64,000 nucleotides of DNA, taken from Hymenobacter cyanobacteriorum (GTDB lineage: Bacteria; Bacteroidota; Bacteroidia; Cytophagales; Hymenobacteraceae). Below the pieces are notes generated by a model that was not told the DNA's origin, ran no database searches, and saw only the letters and a list, made by a program, of their open reading frames with translations. The position numbers and the translations under genes are program-made. The number at the start of each line of letters is the position of its first letter. Position 1 is the stretch's first letter. Shown in pieces: positions 1-7,673 of the stretch. The stretch is taken from positions 1,054,001-1,118,000 of the forward strand of contig NZ_JALBGC010000001.1 in NCBI RefSeq assembly GCF_022631375.1. Direction: 5' to 3'.

Positions 1-363
1 GCGCTGGGCTACGTGCTTAAAAACGCGGCTATCTCGGAGATTACGCACGCCATCCGCACGGTGGCGGCCAGCAACCCGTTTCTGTGCACCGAAATCGGCC
101 TGAACATGCTCTACAAGGCCGTGGCGCAGTCGGCCAGCCTGGCCCCCGAGGAGGGCGGCGCATCGGGGGCCGACCTCACGGCCCGCGAGTTGGAGGTGCT
201 GAAGCTGATTGCTGAAGGCCTGACCAACGGCGAAATCGCCGACAAGCTCTTCACCAGCAAGCGCACCATCGAAACCCACCGCCAGAACATCATCGCCAAA
301 ACCCAGGCCAAGAACACCGCCGCCCTCATCAAGCTGGCCGTAAGCCGGGGGTTGATTTCGTAG
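1..363 (+). CDS. NarL/LuxR-family response regulator, C-terminal part
   Basis: The reading frame is open from the first base, so this is the 3' part of a gene cut by the window edge. It begins inside the end of a receiver domain: ALGYVLKNA is the typical conserved-lysine switch region (phospho-acceptor Asp would lie upstream, unseen). After a short linker comes a LuxR-type helix-turn-helix of about 60 residues (LTARELEVLKLIAEGLTN, then SKRTIETHRQNI), the DNA-contacting helix of the NarL/FixJ class. It is therefore a DNA-binding transcription regulator, presumably controlled by a histidine kinase encoded elsewhere. Targets cannot be inferred. It is followed by an inverted repeat at 421-520. 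Confidence 0.9.
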   Translation, partial: ALGYVLKNAAISEITHAIRTVAASNPFLCTEIGLNMLYKAVAQSASLAPEEGGASGADLTARELEVLKLIAEGLTNGEIADKLFTSKRTIETHRQNIIAKTQAKNTAALIKLAVSRGLIS

Positions 364-420
364 CCCGGGCAACTCGGTATAAGTACGGATTTGCACGTGT
401 TTGGCTGGCTCCGCAACGCC

Positions 421-520
421 CGTCATGTAGAGCGCAGCGAAGCATCTCGCGTGCTTTAACTAATTCTGATGATTGGATTGCATTGCGCACGCGAGATGCT
501 TCGCTGCGCTCTGCATGACG
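421..520. repeat. Intergenic inverted repeat, family A copy 1
   Basis: About 30-base arms (GTCATGTAGAGCGCAGCGAA... and its complement) close with GTCAT/ATGAC ends around a 40-base loop. Similar units lie at 6910, 14401, 39741, 54146, 56616 and 62861. It separates the response regulator from the convergent DUF1345 gene and could act as a bidirectional RNA hairpin, though there is no T-tract. Confidence 0.85.
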
Positions 521-542
521 TGCTTTCTACGCACAGCAGCTG

Positions 543-1301
543 CTAATTCAGCAGCCCGCCCACCGTGCCGATGGTGAGCGCCACGATGACCGTGTTGAAC
601 AGAAACGACACGCAGCCGTGCAGCAGGGCCACGCCGCGCAGCTCGCGGTTGGCAATGGCGATGTCGGCGGTCTGGGCCGTCATGCCGATGACGAAGGAGA
701 AGTAGGCAAAGTCGATGTAGTTGGGCTTGAGCTTGGGCTTACCACCGTCCTGGTCATCGGGAAAAACGAGGCCGCCCACGTCGCGGCCGGTGGCTTCGTC
801 CTTATCGTAGTAGGTATGAGCGTAGCGCAGCGTGAACACAAGGTGCACCAGCAACCAGGCCAGCACCACGGCGGCCACGCTGAGCACCACGTGCAGCATA
901 CACACATGGGCCGGCAGCTTGTCGAGCGAGCGCAGCAGGCCCACCACCGCGCCCAGGCTGGCAATGGCCGCCCCCAGCACCAGCACGAAACCCACGGTAC
1001 GGGGCAGGTCTTCGGTGCCAGCCACGCAGCGGATGTCCTCGGTGTCGGCTTCCCACATGCCCAGCAGCACCTGCACCAAATCGGCCGCCCCGAAGCCCAC
1101 CCAGCCCATTACGGTGCGGGCCAGCGGGCCAATCTCGGCCGATGGCACCCAGGGGGCCAGGGCGAGCGGCAGCAGCCAGGCCGCCAGCCCGCCCACTAGC
1201 AGCGCCAGCCCCAGCCGCCAGCGCACGTCAAGCGAGCGAATGAGCTCGGCGGGGGTTTTCTCGGGCGTCGTGTCGGGGGCAGCTGCGGGTTTCTGGCTCA
1301 T
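543..1301 (-). CDS. DUF1345 family integral membrane protein
   Basis: 252 residues. A short charged, Pro/Ala-rich N-terminus (about 1-28) is followed by about five to six hydrophobic segments (near residues 29-50, 60-82, 103-123, 134-158, 197-213 and 227-248), as in DUF1345 inner-membrane proteins. The stretch PNYIDFAYFSFVIGMTAQTA near residues 193-212 is characteristic of the family; it resembles the pore-like motif FxYFSFxxGMTFQxSD. Its function is unknown; an ion-channel-like role has been suggested from motif similarity only. The gene is single, flanked by two inverted repeats (421-520 and 1349-1435), so it is probably monocistronic. ATG start at 1301. Confidence 0.85.
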   Translation of the reverse strand: MSQKPAAAPDTTPEKTPAELIRSLDVRWRLGLALLVGGLAAWLLPLALAPWVPSAEIGPLARTVMGWVGFGAADLVQVLLGMWEADTEDIRCVAGTEDLPRTVGFVLVLGAAIASLGAVVGLLRSLDKLPAHVCMLHVVLSVAAVVLAWLLVHLVFTLRYAHTYYDKDEATGRDVGGLVFPDDQDGGKPKLKPNYIDFAYFSFVIGMTAQTADIAIANRELRGVALLHGCVSFLFNTVIVALTIGTVGGLLN

Positions 1302-1348
1302 GGAGGTGGCAAGGTAGGGCCGGGCGGGCGGCCGCTGAATACTTGTGT

Positions 1349-1435
1349 GTCATCCTGAGCGTAGCAAAGGACCTTTTCACGACTGAATGGACATTGCTCA
1401 GACGGGATAAGGTCCTTCGCTGCACGCAGGATGAC
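1349..1435. repeat. Intergenic inverted repeat, family B copy 1
   Basis: GTCATCCTGAGCGTAGCAAAGGACC-like left arm and a complementary right arm ending in ATGAC. It lies between the divergent DUF1345 and pncB genes. Other copies lie at 48518, 50538 and 52193. The left arm carries a few substitutions relative to those copies. Confidence 0.8.
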
Positions 1436-1512
1436 GGCCGTTTTCAGCATTCCAGCCAGCGATGAAATAAACCGGGAAAAGCAAAAGCGCCGTCCGGCTG
1501 TTACTTCGTGGT

Positions 1513-3003
1513 ATGAATGCAGCTCCCCTTTCCGGCCTCTACGCGCCCTCGCTCGCCCTCGTTACCGATTTGTACCAGCTCACGATGGCCTACGGCTACT
1601 GGCAGCAGGGCCTGCAGGACCGCGAGGCGGTGTTTCACCTCTACTTCCGCAAGGCGCCGTTTCAGGGCGGCTACGCGGTGGCGGCGGGCCTCGCGCTGGC
1701 CGTGGACTGGGTGGAGAACCTGAAATTCTCGGAAGACGACCTCGAATACCTCGGCAGCCTGCGCGGCAGCAAGGGCGGCGTCATGTTCCCGGCCGAGTTT
1801 CTGGATTACCTGCGGCATATGCAGTTCAGCTGCGACATCGACGCTGTGCCCGAGGGCACCGTGGTGTTCGGCAACGAGCCGCTGATGCGCATTCAGGGGC
1901 CGCTGCTGCAGGCGCAGCTGCTCGAAACGGCGCTGCTCACGCTCATCAATTTCCAGACGCTGATTGCCACCAAGGCCGCCCGCATCCGCGAAGCCACCGG
2001 GCCTTCGGACCAGATTCTGGAGTTCGGCCTGCGCCGCGCTCAGGGCTTCGATGGCGGCCTGGGGGCCAGCAGGGCCGCTTTTCTGGGCGGGGCCGATGCC
2101 ACCAGCAACGTGCTGGCCGGGCAGCGCTACGGCATTGCGGTGCGGGGCACGCACGCGCACAGCTGGGTGATGTCGTTTGCCGATGAGGCCACGGCGTTTG
2201 CGGCCTATGCCAAGGCGTTTCCCGACGACTCGGTGTTTCTAGTCGATACTTACGATACGATTGAGGGCGTGCGGCAGGCCATCAAAGTGGCCCGCGACAT
2301 GCGCGCCAACGGCCACGAACTGGCCGGCATCCGGCTCGATTCGGGCGATTTGGCCTACCTCAGCCGCGAGGCGCGGGCGGTGCTCGATGAGGCCGGCTTC
2401 ACCAACACGCGCATCGTGGCCAGCAACGATTTGGAAGAAAACCTCATCACCAGCCTCAAGCAGCAGGGCGCGCGCATCGATACCTGGGGCGTGGGCACCC
2501 AGCTTGTGACGGCCTACAACCAAGCGGCGCTGGGGGGCGTGTACAAGCTGGCCGCCCTGCGCAAAGCCGACGATTCGGGCTGGGATTTCACCATCAAGCT
2601 CTCCGAGCAGGTGGCCAAAACCAGCATCCCGGGCATCCTGCAAGTCCGCCGCTACCTGAACGAGTACGGCAAGCCCCGCGCCGACATGCTCTATAACACG
2701 GCCGAGGACCTGCCCAACCACCTCATCATCATCGACCCCGCCGACAGCACCCGCCGCCTGCCCATCCGGCCCGATACGCCCTTCCGCGAGCTACTGGAGC
2801 CCGTGTTCCGCAAGGGCCAGCGCGTGCTCGACCTGCCCACCCTGGCCGAAAGCCGCGCCCACGCCCAGCGCGAAGTGCAGAGCCTCGACCCCAGCGTGCG
2901 CCGCTTCCTCAACCCCCACACCTTCCCCGTGGGCCTCGAAATGGGCCTCTATGAGTACCGCACCCGCCTGATTCTGGAGAAGCGGCCGATGCGCTCGGCG
3001 TAG
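1513..3003 (+). CDS. pncB: Nicotinate phosphoribosyltransferase
   Basis: 496 residues, the usual size for this family. It makes nicotinate mononucleotide from nicotinate, PRPP and ATP in the Preiss-Handler branch of NAD synthesis, in the cytoplasm. Visible family motifs are LVTDLYQLTMAYGY at the N-terminus, EFGLRRAQG, RGTHAHSWVMSF (the region of the phosphorylated histidine), DTYDT and IRLDSGDL, the last in the PRPP/phosphate-binding half of the barrel. The start at 1513 puts the LVTDLYQ motif at about residue 17, as expected. The gene stands alone between a repeat and a 130-base gap; no clear promoter match was seen. Confidence 0.95.
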   Translation: MNAAPLSGLYAPSLALVTDLYQLTMAYGYWQQGLQDREAVFHLYFRKAPFQGGYAVAAGLALAVDWVENLKFSEDDLEYLGSLRGSKGGVMFPAEFLDYLRHMQFSCDIDAVPEGTVVFGNEPLMRIQGPLLQAQLLETALLTLINFQTLIATKAARIREATGPSDQILEFGLRRAQGFDGGLGASRAAFLGGADATSNVLAGQRYGIAVRGTHAHSWVMSFADEATAFAAYAKAFPDDSVFLVDTYDTIEGVRQAIKVARDMRANGHELAGIRLDSGDLAYLSREARAVLDEAGFTNTRIVASNDLEENLITSLKQQGARIDTWGVGTQLVTAYNQAALGGVYKLAALRKADDSGWDFTIKLSEQVAKTSIPGILQVRRYLNEYGKPRADMLYNTAEDLPNHLIIIDPADSTRRLPIRPDTPFRELLEPVFRKGQRVLDLPTLAESRAHAQREVQSLDPSVRRFLNPHTFPVGLEMGLYEYRTRLILEKRPMRSA

Positions 3004-3134
3004 GTGGCGGCGCATCGAAGCGCATTATTTGGGCCATGCTAGAGTATTGCCTTGCTGTTCCAAACGACTGCTAGTGTTTGGTTCAGCAGACTTATACGGG
3101 TTGTGATTATTGTAATGTATGAATTACAGTAGGA

Positions 3135-3902
3135 CTATGATTCATCCTGCTGCCCTATTTCGTCAATTGCATCTCTCACCCACTTTGCGCCGACAAATTC
3201 GCGCGTTGCCATTTGCCCAGTTGGCATATTAAACAGTTGGTTTACCGACGGGTCACGCTTCACAACTTCTTCCAGACAAACAATCATTGCGTCTTCGCTG
3301 GTCACATCATCTTCGGATAGAAACTGCCATGAGCCGTCGTCATCATCATGGTACACGCGCAGGATGGGCTTGCCCTCTTTGAAAATTTGCCTGGCGACAA
3401 AAGTGGCCACGTTTCGGGGTTCGAAAAACTTGAAATCAAGCTTCTGGTCCAAACGAGGCTGGTCCAGTTGGTAACTCTCATCGAACTCCGGCTCCCAGGG
3501 AAACTTACCGCTTTTATCTGTCCAGAATAGTTGCAGCGCGGGGAAAGCCTCGTAGTTGTAAAACCACTGGGCATAGCCGAAATAGTCAGGAATATTATCC
3601 GCATCAACAGGCCGAAACTGAACCGGGTGCCGCTCCAGAATCTCGAAATTATCGACCGCAGTTTCCAGAGGATTGCCGGCTTTGATGATATCGCCGGCAT
3701 CATTCAAGACAGCGTGCATCGTATCGAGCGGCAGACCAAAGGCAATTAACTCGGGATGGTTGAAATTCTTCCAGAGGCCAATGGTGTAAGCAAATGAGGG
3801 AGTAGCGGTATCTGCTTCAAATAAGCAAACCGTCCAGCCATGTTTTTCAACATCGTTTTTGATGTTGATTTCTGCTTGGGTATTGTGTTCCTCGTGCGAC
3901 AT
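3135..3902 (-). CDS. DUF4262 domain protein
   Basis: 255 residues, probably cytoplasmic (no signal or membrane segment). The N-terminal half has the DUF4262 pattern: an acidic start, HGWTVCLFEAD, then FAYTIGLWKNFNHPELI and FGLP. The function of the family is unknown; it is scattered in soil bacteria and often occurs as a single gene, as here. The remaining part (about 120-255) is acidic and hydrophilic with no recognised motif. Base composition is clearly lower in G+C (about 48%) than in the neighbouring genes, which suggests recent acquisition. It is flanked downstream by pncB (convergent) and upstream by the giant hairpin at 3968-4140. Confidence 0.75.
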   Translation of the reverse strand: MSHEEHNTQAEINIKNDVEKHGWTVCLFEADTATPSFAYTIGLWKNFNHPELIAFGLPLDTMHAVLNDAGDIIKAGNPLETAVDNFEILERHPVQFRPVDADNIPDYFGYAQWFYNYEAFPALQLFWTDKSGKFPWEPEFDESYQLDQPRLDQKLDFKFFEPRNVATFVARQIFKEGKPILRVYHDDDDGSWQFLSEDDVTSEDAMIVCLEEVVKRDPSVNQLFNMPTGQMATREFVGAKWVRDAIDEIGQQDES

Positions 3903-3967
3903 GGCGGTAAAAGTAGCTTAGGCTTTTTATTGAGCTGATTAGCCCAAACTACGGATATCGGCAAGCC

Positions 3968-4140
3968 CTGGCGGGGTCGTACCCGGAGGGCGACATATCG
4001 GTAGCTTGCCTTGGCGTAAATGGTACGAAGCCCCAGCGGGGCGACACTCGTTCAACGAATGTCGCCCCGCTGGGGCTTCGTACCATTTACGCCAAGGCAA
4101 GCTACCGATATGCCGCCCTCCGGGTACGACCCCGCTGGGG
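3968..4140. repeat. Giant near-perfect palindrome of about 80-base arms (family F)
   Basis: The left arm from about 3968 (GGCGGGGTCGTACCCGGAGG...) is repeated in inverse orientation to 4140 with essentially one mismatch (GACATATCGG versus its complement ATGCCGCC) and a short central loop near 4048-4060. It abuts the purM stop codon, so the purM transcript would end in a very long hairpin. No transposase is associated. Confidence 0.9.
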
Positions 4141-5232
4141 CTATTTGTACTGCAACTCGCCCGCGGCCACGCGCAGCGTCACGCCTGGCTCAGCGGTGAG
4201 GTGGCCGGCCACCTGGGCTGAGTAGCCGCTGGCGCGCAGCGAAGCCACCACGGCGTCAGCCGAATCTACTTCCGTCACCAGCAACATGCCGGTGCCCATG
4301 TTCCAGTAGAGGTAGGCAGTTTCGGCATCGATGCCGCCAATTTCGCAGAGGCGCTGCATGGCGGGGAAAGGCTCGAAGATATTATCCAGCACCGCGCCGA
4401 GGCCGTTTTTAAGCACCCGCTTGAAGTTGTCGGCCACGCCGCCGCCCGTGATGTGGGCCACGCCGTGCAGTGGCAGGCCGGCATCGAGCAGGGCCGCCAC
4501 ACCGGGCGCGTAGATGAGCGAGGGCTCCAGCATGGCTTCCCCCCAGTTGGCGAACTGGTCGGGGCCGTCGTAGGGCGCGTCGTGCCAGTTCTCGCCGAAG
4601 AGGCGGGTGAGGGTTTTGCGGGCCAGCGAGTAGCCGTTGGAGCGGAACGAGGGCGAGCGCAAGGCCACCACCGTGTGGCCGGCCCGGGCGGTTTTGCCGC
4701 TCAGGGGCTGGGCCAGGCTGGGGTGCAGCACCCCGATGGCCGTGGAGCACCAGTTGAAGTTCATCTTGGCCCCCGGCCAGCCGCCGATGCGGTTGCCGAG
4801 CTCCGCGATTTCGCCGCCCGTAATGGCGATTTGGGCAAAGTTGGCGGCGTCGTGCAGGCCGCGCATCAGCTGGTCCACCACGTCGTAGTCGAGGTGGTTC
4901 ACGTCGATGATGTTGGAGAGGTTGGTGGGCACGAAGCCGGCGGCAATGAGGTCGTCGGCCGTCATGGCGATGAGGTCGTAGCCCAGCGAATCGTACTTAT
5001 TCAGGCGCTCAGCCACCTCAATCTTGGTCCCGATTCCATCGGAGCTGATGCCGAGGCGTTCGGCGCCGAAGCGGATTTCGTTGGAGAAGCTGCCGTCGAG
5101 GTCCTGGGCGGGCTCGCCGGGCTTGCCGCTGCGGTTGGCGAAGGTTTTTTTCGACCAGTTGTAGGCGTTGCGCGAGGCGGCGTTGCCTTCTTCGATGGAG
5201 TAGCCGGCGGGGTTGTGTTGGGGGTTGTTCAT
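4141..5232 (-). CDS. purM: Phosphoribosylformylglycinamidine cyclo-ligase (AIR synthetase)
   Basis: 363 residues. It closes the imidazole ring of FGAM with ATP to give AIR, step 5 of purine synthesis. Family features seen: a glycine-rich SSDGIGTKIEVA, DLIAMTADDLIAAG (Mg/ATP-binding acidic segment), ITGGEIAELG, SFRSNGYSLARK and the late HITGGGVADNFKR and NMGTGML motifs of the PurM/AIRS fold. The sequence is the divergent Bacteroidota form rather than the proteobacterial one. It is the most downstream gene of the purine block and is separated from purF by an inverted repeat (5228-5368). ATG start at 5232; the stop is in the edge of the 3968-4140 palindrome. Confidence 0.93.
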   Translation of the reverse strand: MNNPQHNPAGYSIEEGNAASRNAYNWSKKTFANRSGKPGEPAQDLDGSFSNEIRFGAERLGISSDGIGTKIEVAERLNKYDSLGYDLIAMTADDLIAAGFVPTNLSNIIDVNHLDYDVVDQLMRGLHDAANFAQIAITGGEIAELGNRIGGWPGAKMNFNWCSTAIGVLHPSLAQPLSGKTARAGHTVVALRSPSFRSNGYSLARKTLTRLFGENWHDAPYDGPDQFANWGEAMLEPSLIYAPGVAALLDAGLPLHGVAHITGGGVADNFKRVLKNGLGAVLDNIFEPFPAMQRLCEIGGIDAETAYLYWNMGTGMLLVTEVDSADAVVASLRASGYSAQVAGHLTAEPGVTLRVAAGELQYK

Positions 5233-5368
5233 GCGGTGGGCCTCACCCCCGGCCCCTCTCCGGCGGAGAGGGGAGCCACGGCGGCGCGGACGATTTGGTA
5301 TGCGTTGGGATTAAAAGTTCGTCAGGCTCCCCTCTCCACCGGAGAGGGGCCGGGGGTGAGGCCCCACG
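5228..5368. repeat. Intergenic inverted repeat, family E (two facing copies)
   Basis: Two facing copies of a unit containing CTCACCCCCGGCCCCTCTCC and GGAGAGGGG, each itself a small hairpin, lie around 5230-5275 and 5323-5366. They fill the purF-purM gap. A single further copy lies at 61574-61610 inside a GH43 gene. Confidence 0.85.
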
Positions 5369-5376
5369 ATTGGGGC

Positions 5377-6873
5377 TTAATGCTCCGTCGGCGCGGGCGC
5401 TTTGGCGCTCACCGACTTCTTGTCCTTTTTCTCGCTGCGGTGGCTGGCGCGCTCCTCCTGAATGTGACGCAGGTAGTGCGTCACATCACCGGTCGGGTAC
5501 TTGCCCGAGAAGCAGGCGAAGCAGCTGCCGCCGTGGCCTTTTTCCTCGGCAAACAACTCCTCCAAGTCCGACAAATCCTGGTAAATGACCTTGTCGGCCT
5601 CGATGTAGCGGCAGATTTCGTCGGTCGTGTAGTTGGCCGCAATCAGCTCGGTGCTCATGGCCATGTCGATGCCGTAGATGCAGGGCGACACGATGGGTGG
5701 CGCGCTCGAAATGAAGTACACCTCCGAAGCGCCCGCCTCGCGCAGCAACCGCACGATGCGGCGCGACGTGGTGCCGCGCACGATGCTGTCGTCGACCACG
5801 GCCACCTTTTTGCCCGCCACAAACTCACGGATGGGGTTCAGCTTTTTCTTCACCACGTCCTCGCGCCCCGCCTGGGTGGGCACAATGAACGAGCGGCCCA
5901 TGTGGTTGTTCTTCACCAATGCCCGGCGGTAGGGCACGCCAATGGCCTCGGCCAGCCCGGAGGCCGCGAAGTAGCCGGAGGAGGGCACGTCAATCACCAT
6001 ATCGGGTTTCAGGCCGGCATCGACCACCTTGCGGGCGAGGATTTTGCCCAGCCGCACCCGCTCCCGCGCCACCAGCCGGCCGTGAATCACGGAGTCTTCG
6101 CGGGCGAAGTAAATCTGCTCGAAGGCGCAGAAATTCTTGGGCAGCGCGTACTGGTTTTTGCGGTGCACCTGGTAGTTGTTGTCGATGAAAATGGCCTGGC
6201 CGGGGCCGACGTTCTCTACGAACTCAAAATCTAGGTAATCAAAACAGGTACTTTCCGACACGAAGGCGTAGACCGGGCCGTTGGGCGTGTCGCGCCGCCC
6301 CAGCGCCAGCGGCCGGATGGCCAGTGGGTCGGTGAAGGCCAGCAGACCGTGGCCGGCGATGACGGTGATGGTGGCGTAAGCACCCTTCACCAACTCCTGC
6401 GTGGTTTCCACGGCGTCGAAAATATCAACCACCGAGATGTGGTCGAGGTCTTTCACGCGCAGCTCCGAGGCGAAGGTGTACATGATAAGCTCCAGGTCGT
6501 TGGTGGTTTTGGGCAGCACATGGTACTTGTCGTGCAGGCGCTTGGCCACGTCGCGGAAGTTGATGACGTTGCCATTGTGCACCATCGCCAGCCCGAAGGG
6601 GTAGCTAGTGGTGAAGGGCTGCGCGAGGTCGGAATCGTTAGCGCCCTGGGTGGTGTAGCGCACGTGGCCGATGCCGATGTTGCCCTTTAGCTTCTTCACG
6701 TGCTTGGGCTTGAACACGTCGTTGACGAGGCCCTGCCCTTTGCACAGGTGAAACGAGTCGTCAAACGTGGCAATACCGGCGGCGTCCTGCCCCCGGTGCT
6801 GGAGGGCGGTGAGGCCGATAATCATGTCGCCCACGACGTTATCGGGACCGTGAAAACCTACTATTCCGCACAT
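5377..6873 (-). CDS. purF: Amidophosphoribosyltransferase
   Basis: 498 residues. It transfers the amide nitrogen of glutamine to PRPP, the committed step of purine synthesis. The protein starts MCGIVGFHG, so after Met removal Cys2 is the N-terminal nucleophile of the class II glutaminase domain (about 1-230). The second half is a type I PRTase with the PRPP loop VAVVDDSIVRGTTSR. Near the C-terminus SCFACFSGKYPTGDV is seen as in family members; the last 30 residues are a Lys/Ser/Ala-rich tail without similarity. ATG start at 6873 is fixed by the MCG motif. It sits between repeats at 6910-7008 and 5228-5368 and so may be expressed partly independently of purN and purM. Confidence 0.95.
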   Translation of the reverse strand: MCGIVGFHGPDNVVGDMIIGLTALQHRGQDAAGIATFDDSFHLCKGQGLVNDVFKPKHVKKLKGNIGIGHVRYTTQGANDSDLAQPFTTSYPFGLAMVHNGNVINFRDVAKRLHDKYHVLPKTTNDLELIMYTFASELRVKDLDHISVVDIFDAVETTQELVKGAYATITVIAGHGLLAFTDPLAIRPLALGRRDTPNGPVYAFVSESTCFDYLDFEFVENVGPGQAIFIDNNYQVHRKNQYALPKNFCAFEQIYFAREDSVIHGRLVARERVRLGKILARKVVDAGLKPDMVIDVPSSGYFAASGLAEAIGVPYRRALVKNNHMGRSFIVPTQAGREDVVKKKLNPIREFVAGKKVAVVDDSIVRGTTSRRIVRLLREAGASEVYFISSAPPIVSPCIYGIDMAMSTELIAANYTTDEICRYIEADKVIYQDLSDLEELFAEEKGHGGSCFACFSGKYPTGDVTHYLRHIQEERASHRSEKKDKKSVSAKAPAPTEH

Positions 6874-6909
6874 GGGATGGGGTGGTTAGGGAGTATCTGA
6901 GGGGTGTTT

Positions 6910-7008
6910 GTCATGCAGAGCGCAGCGAAGCATCTCGCGTGGAGTAGTAACCTAATCGTTATTAATTAGTGGTGGCACGCGAGATGCTTCGCTACGCTCT
7001 GCATGACG
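6910..7008. repeat. Intergenic inverted repeat, family A copy 2 (overlaps the purN 3' end)
   Basis: GTCATGCAGAGCGCAGCGAA... left arm, complementary right arm GCGAGATGCTTCGCTACGCT... and a loop containing the purN stop codon at 6952. The right arm is translated as the last residues of PurN. Confidence 0.88.
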
Positions 7009-7650
7009 TGCCTTTGTAATCAATTCTGCCAGCGTTTCCGCATACAATTCGTGCTCCACGGCCAGGCCGCGCCGCTCGACTTCGGCCAGCGTGGCGGCCC
7101 CGCGCAAATCCACCGTTTGCTGGGCTAGGATGGGGCCGGTGTCCAAGCCCTCATCCACCAGGTGCACGGTGATTTTGGTTTCGGGCAGCTGGTTCTCAAA
7201 TGCCCATTCGTAAGCGTGCAGGCCCTGGTGCTGGTGCGTGTCGGCGGGGTGAATATTGATGATGCGACCCGCAAAGGGCTGAATAAAGGCCGGCGAGAGA
7301 ATGCGCATGTAGCCTGCCAGCACCACCAAATCGGGCTGGTACTGCCGGAGCAACGCCGCCGCGTCAGCATCGAAGGCTTCGCGCTTGCGGCCCTGGCTGG
7401 GCAGCGAGGCGATGGGGCAGCCGAGCGCAGCGGCGGCTTCCAGGCCAAAGGCATCGGGCTTGTTGCTGAACACGACTACCACTTCAGCCAAACCGTGTAG
7501 CACGCCGGTTTTGGTAGCTTCCAGCAGCGCCAGCATATTGGAGCCCCGGCCCGAAAGCAGGATGGCCAAGCGCGCCAACCGCCCTTCATTCCCCTCGCTA
7601 AATGAGTGGGAAGCCTGCTGGAATTGCTCGAAGGAGGCGAGGAGCTTCAT
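6952..7650 (-). CDS. purN: Phosphoribosylglycinamide formyltransferase with repeat-encoded tail
   Basis: 232 residues from the ATG at 7650 (a TTG at 7677 would extend it by nine residues into the purD stop and is less likely). It formylates GAR using 10-formyl-tetrahydrofolate, step 3 of purine synthesis. Seen are LAILLSGRGSNM for phosphate binding, the catalytic Asn-His in RIINIHPAD and the Asp in DEGLDTGPIL. The usual fold ends near residue 212. The final residues KARHAERSEASRV... are the translation of the right arm of the family A repeat at 6910-7008, which therefore supplies the stop codon. This is a recent C-terminal replacement or extension. It follows purD by 23 bases, so they are probably cotranslated. 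Confidence 0.93.
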   Translation of the reverse strand: MKLLASFEQFQQASHSFSEGNEGRLARLAILLSGRGSNMLALLEATKTGVLHGLAEVVVVFSNKPDAFGLEAAAALGCPIASLPSQGRKREAFDADAAALLRQYQPDLVVLAGYMRILSPAFIQPFAGRIINIHPADTHQHQGLHAYEWAFENQLPETKITVHLVDEGLDTGPILAQQTVDLRGAATLAEVERRGLAVEHELYAETLAELITKARHAERSEASRVPPLINND

Positions 7651-7673
7651 GAGTTTCAGTTGCGCTTCTGGTC

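Noticed and set aside
421..520. CRISPR-like repeats
   Set aside because: The family A/B/C units are dispersed singly between genes as inverted repeats, with no tandem array, spacers or cas genes.
4453..6234. 593-codon plus-strand frame opposite purM and purF
   Set aside because: Antisense shadow crossing two real genes and a repeat; composition is that of reverse-complemented coding sequence.
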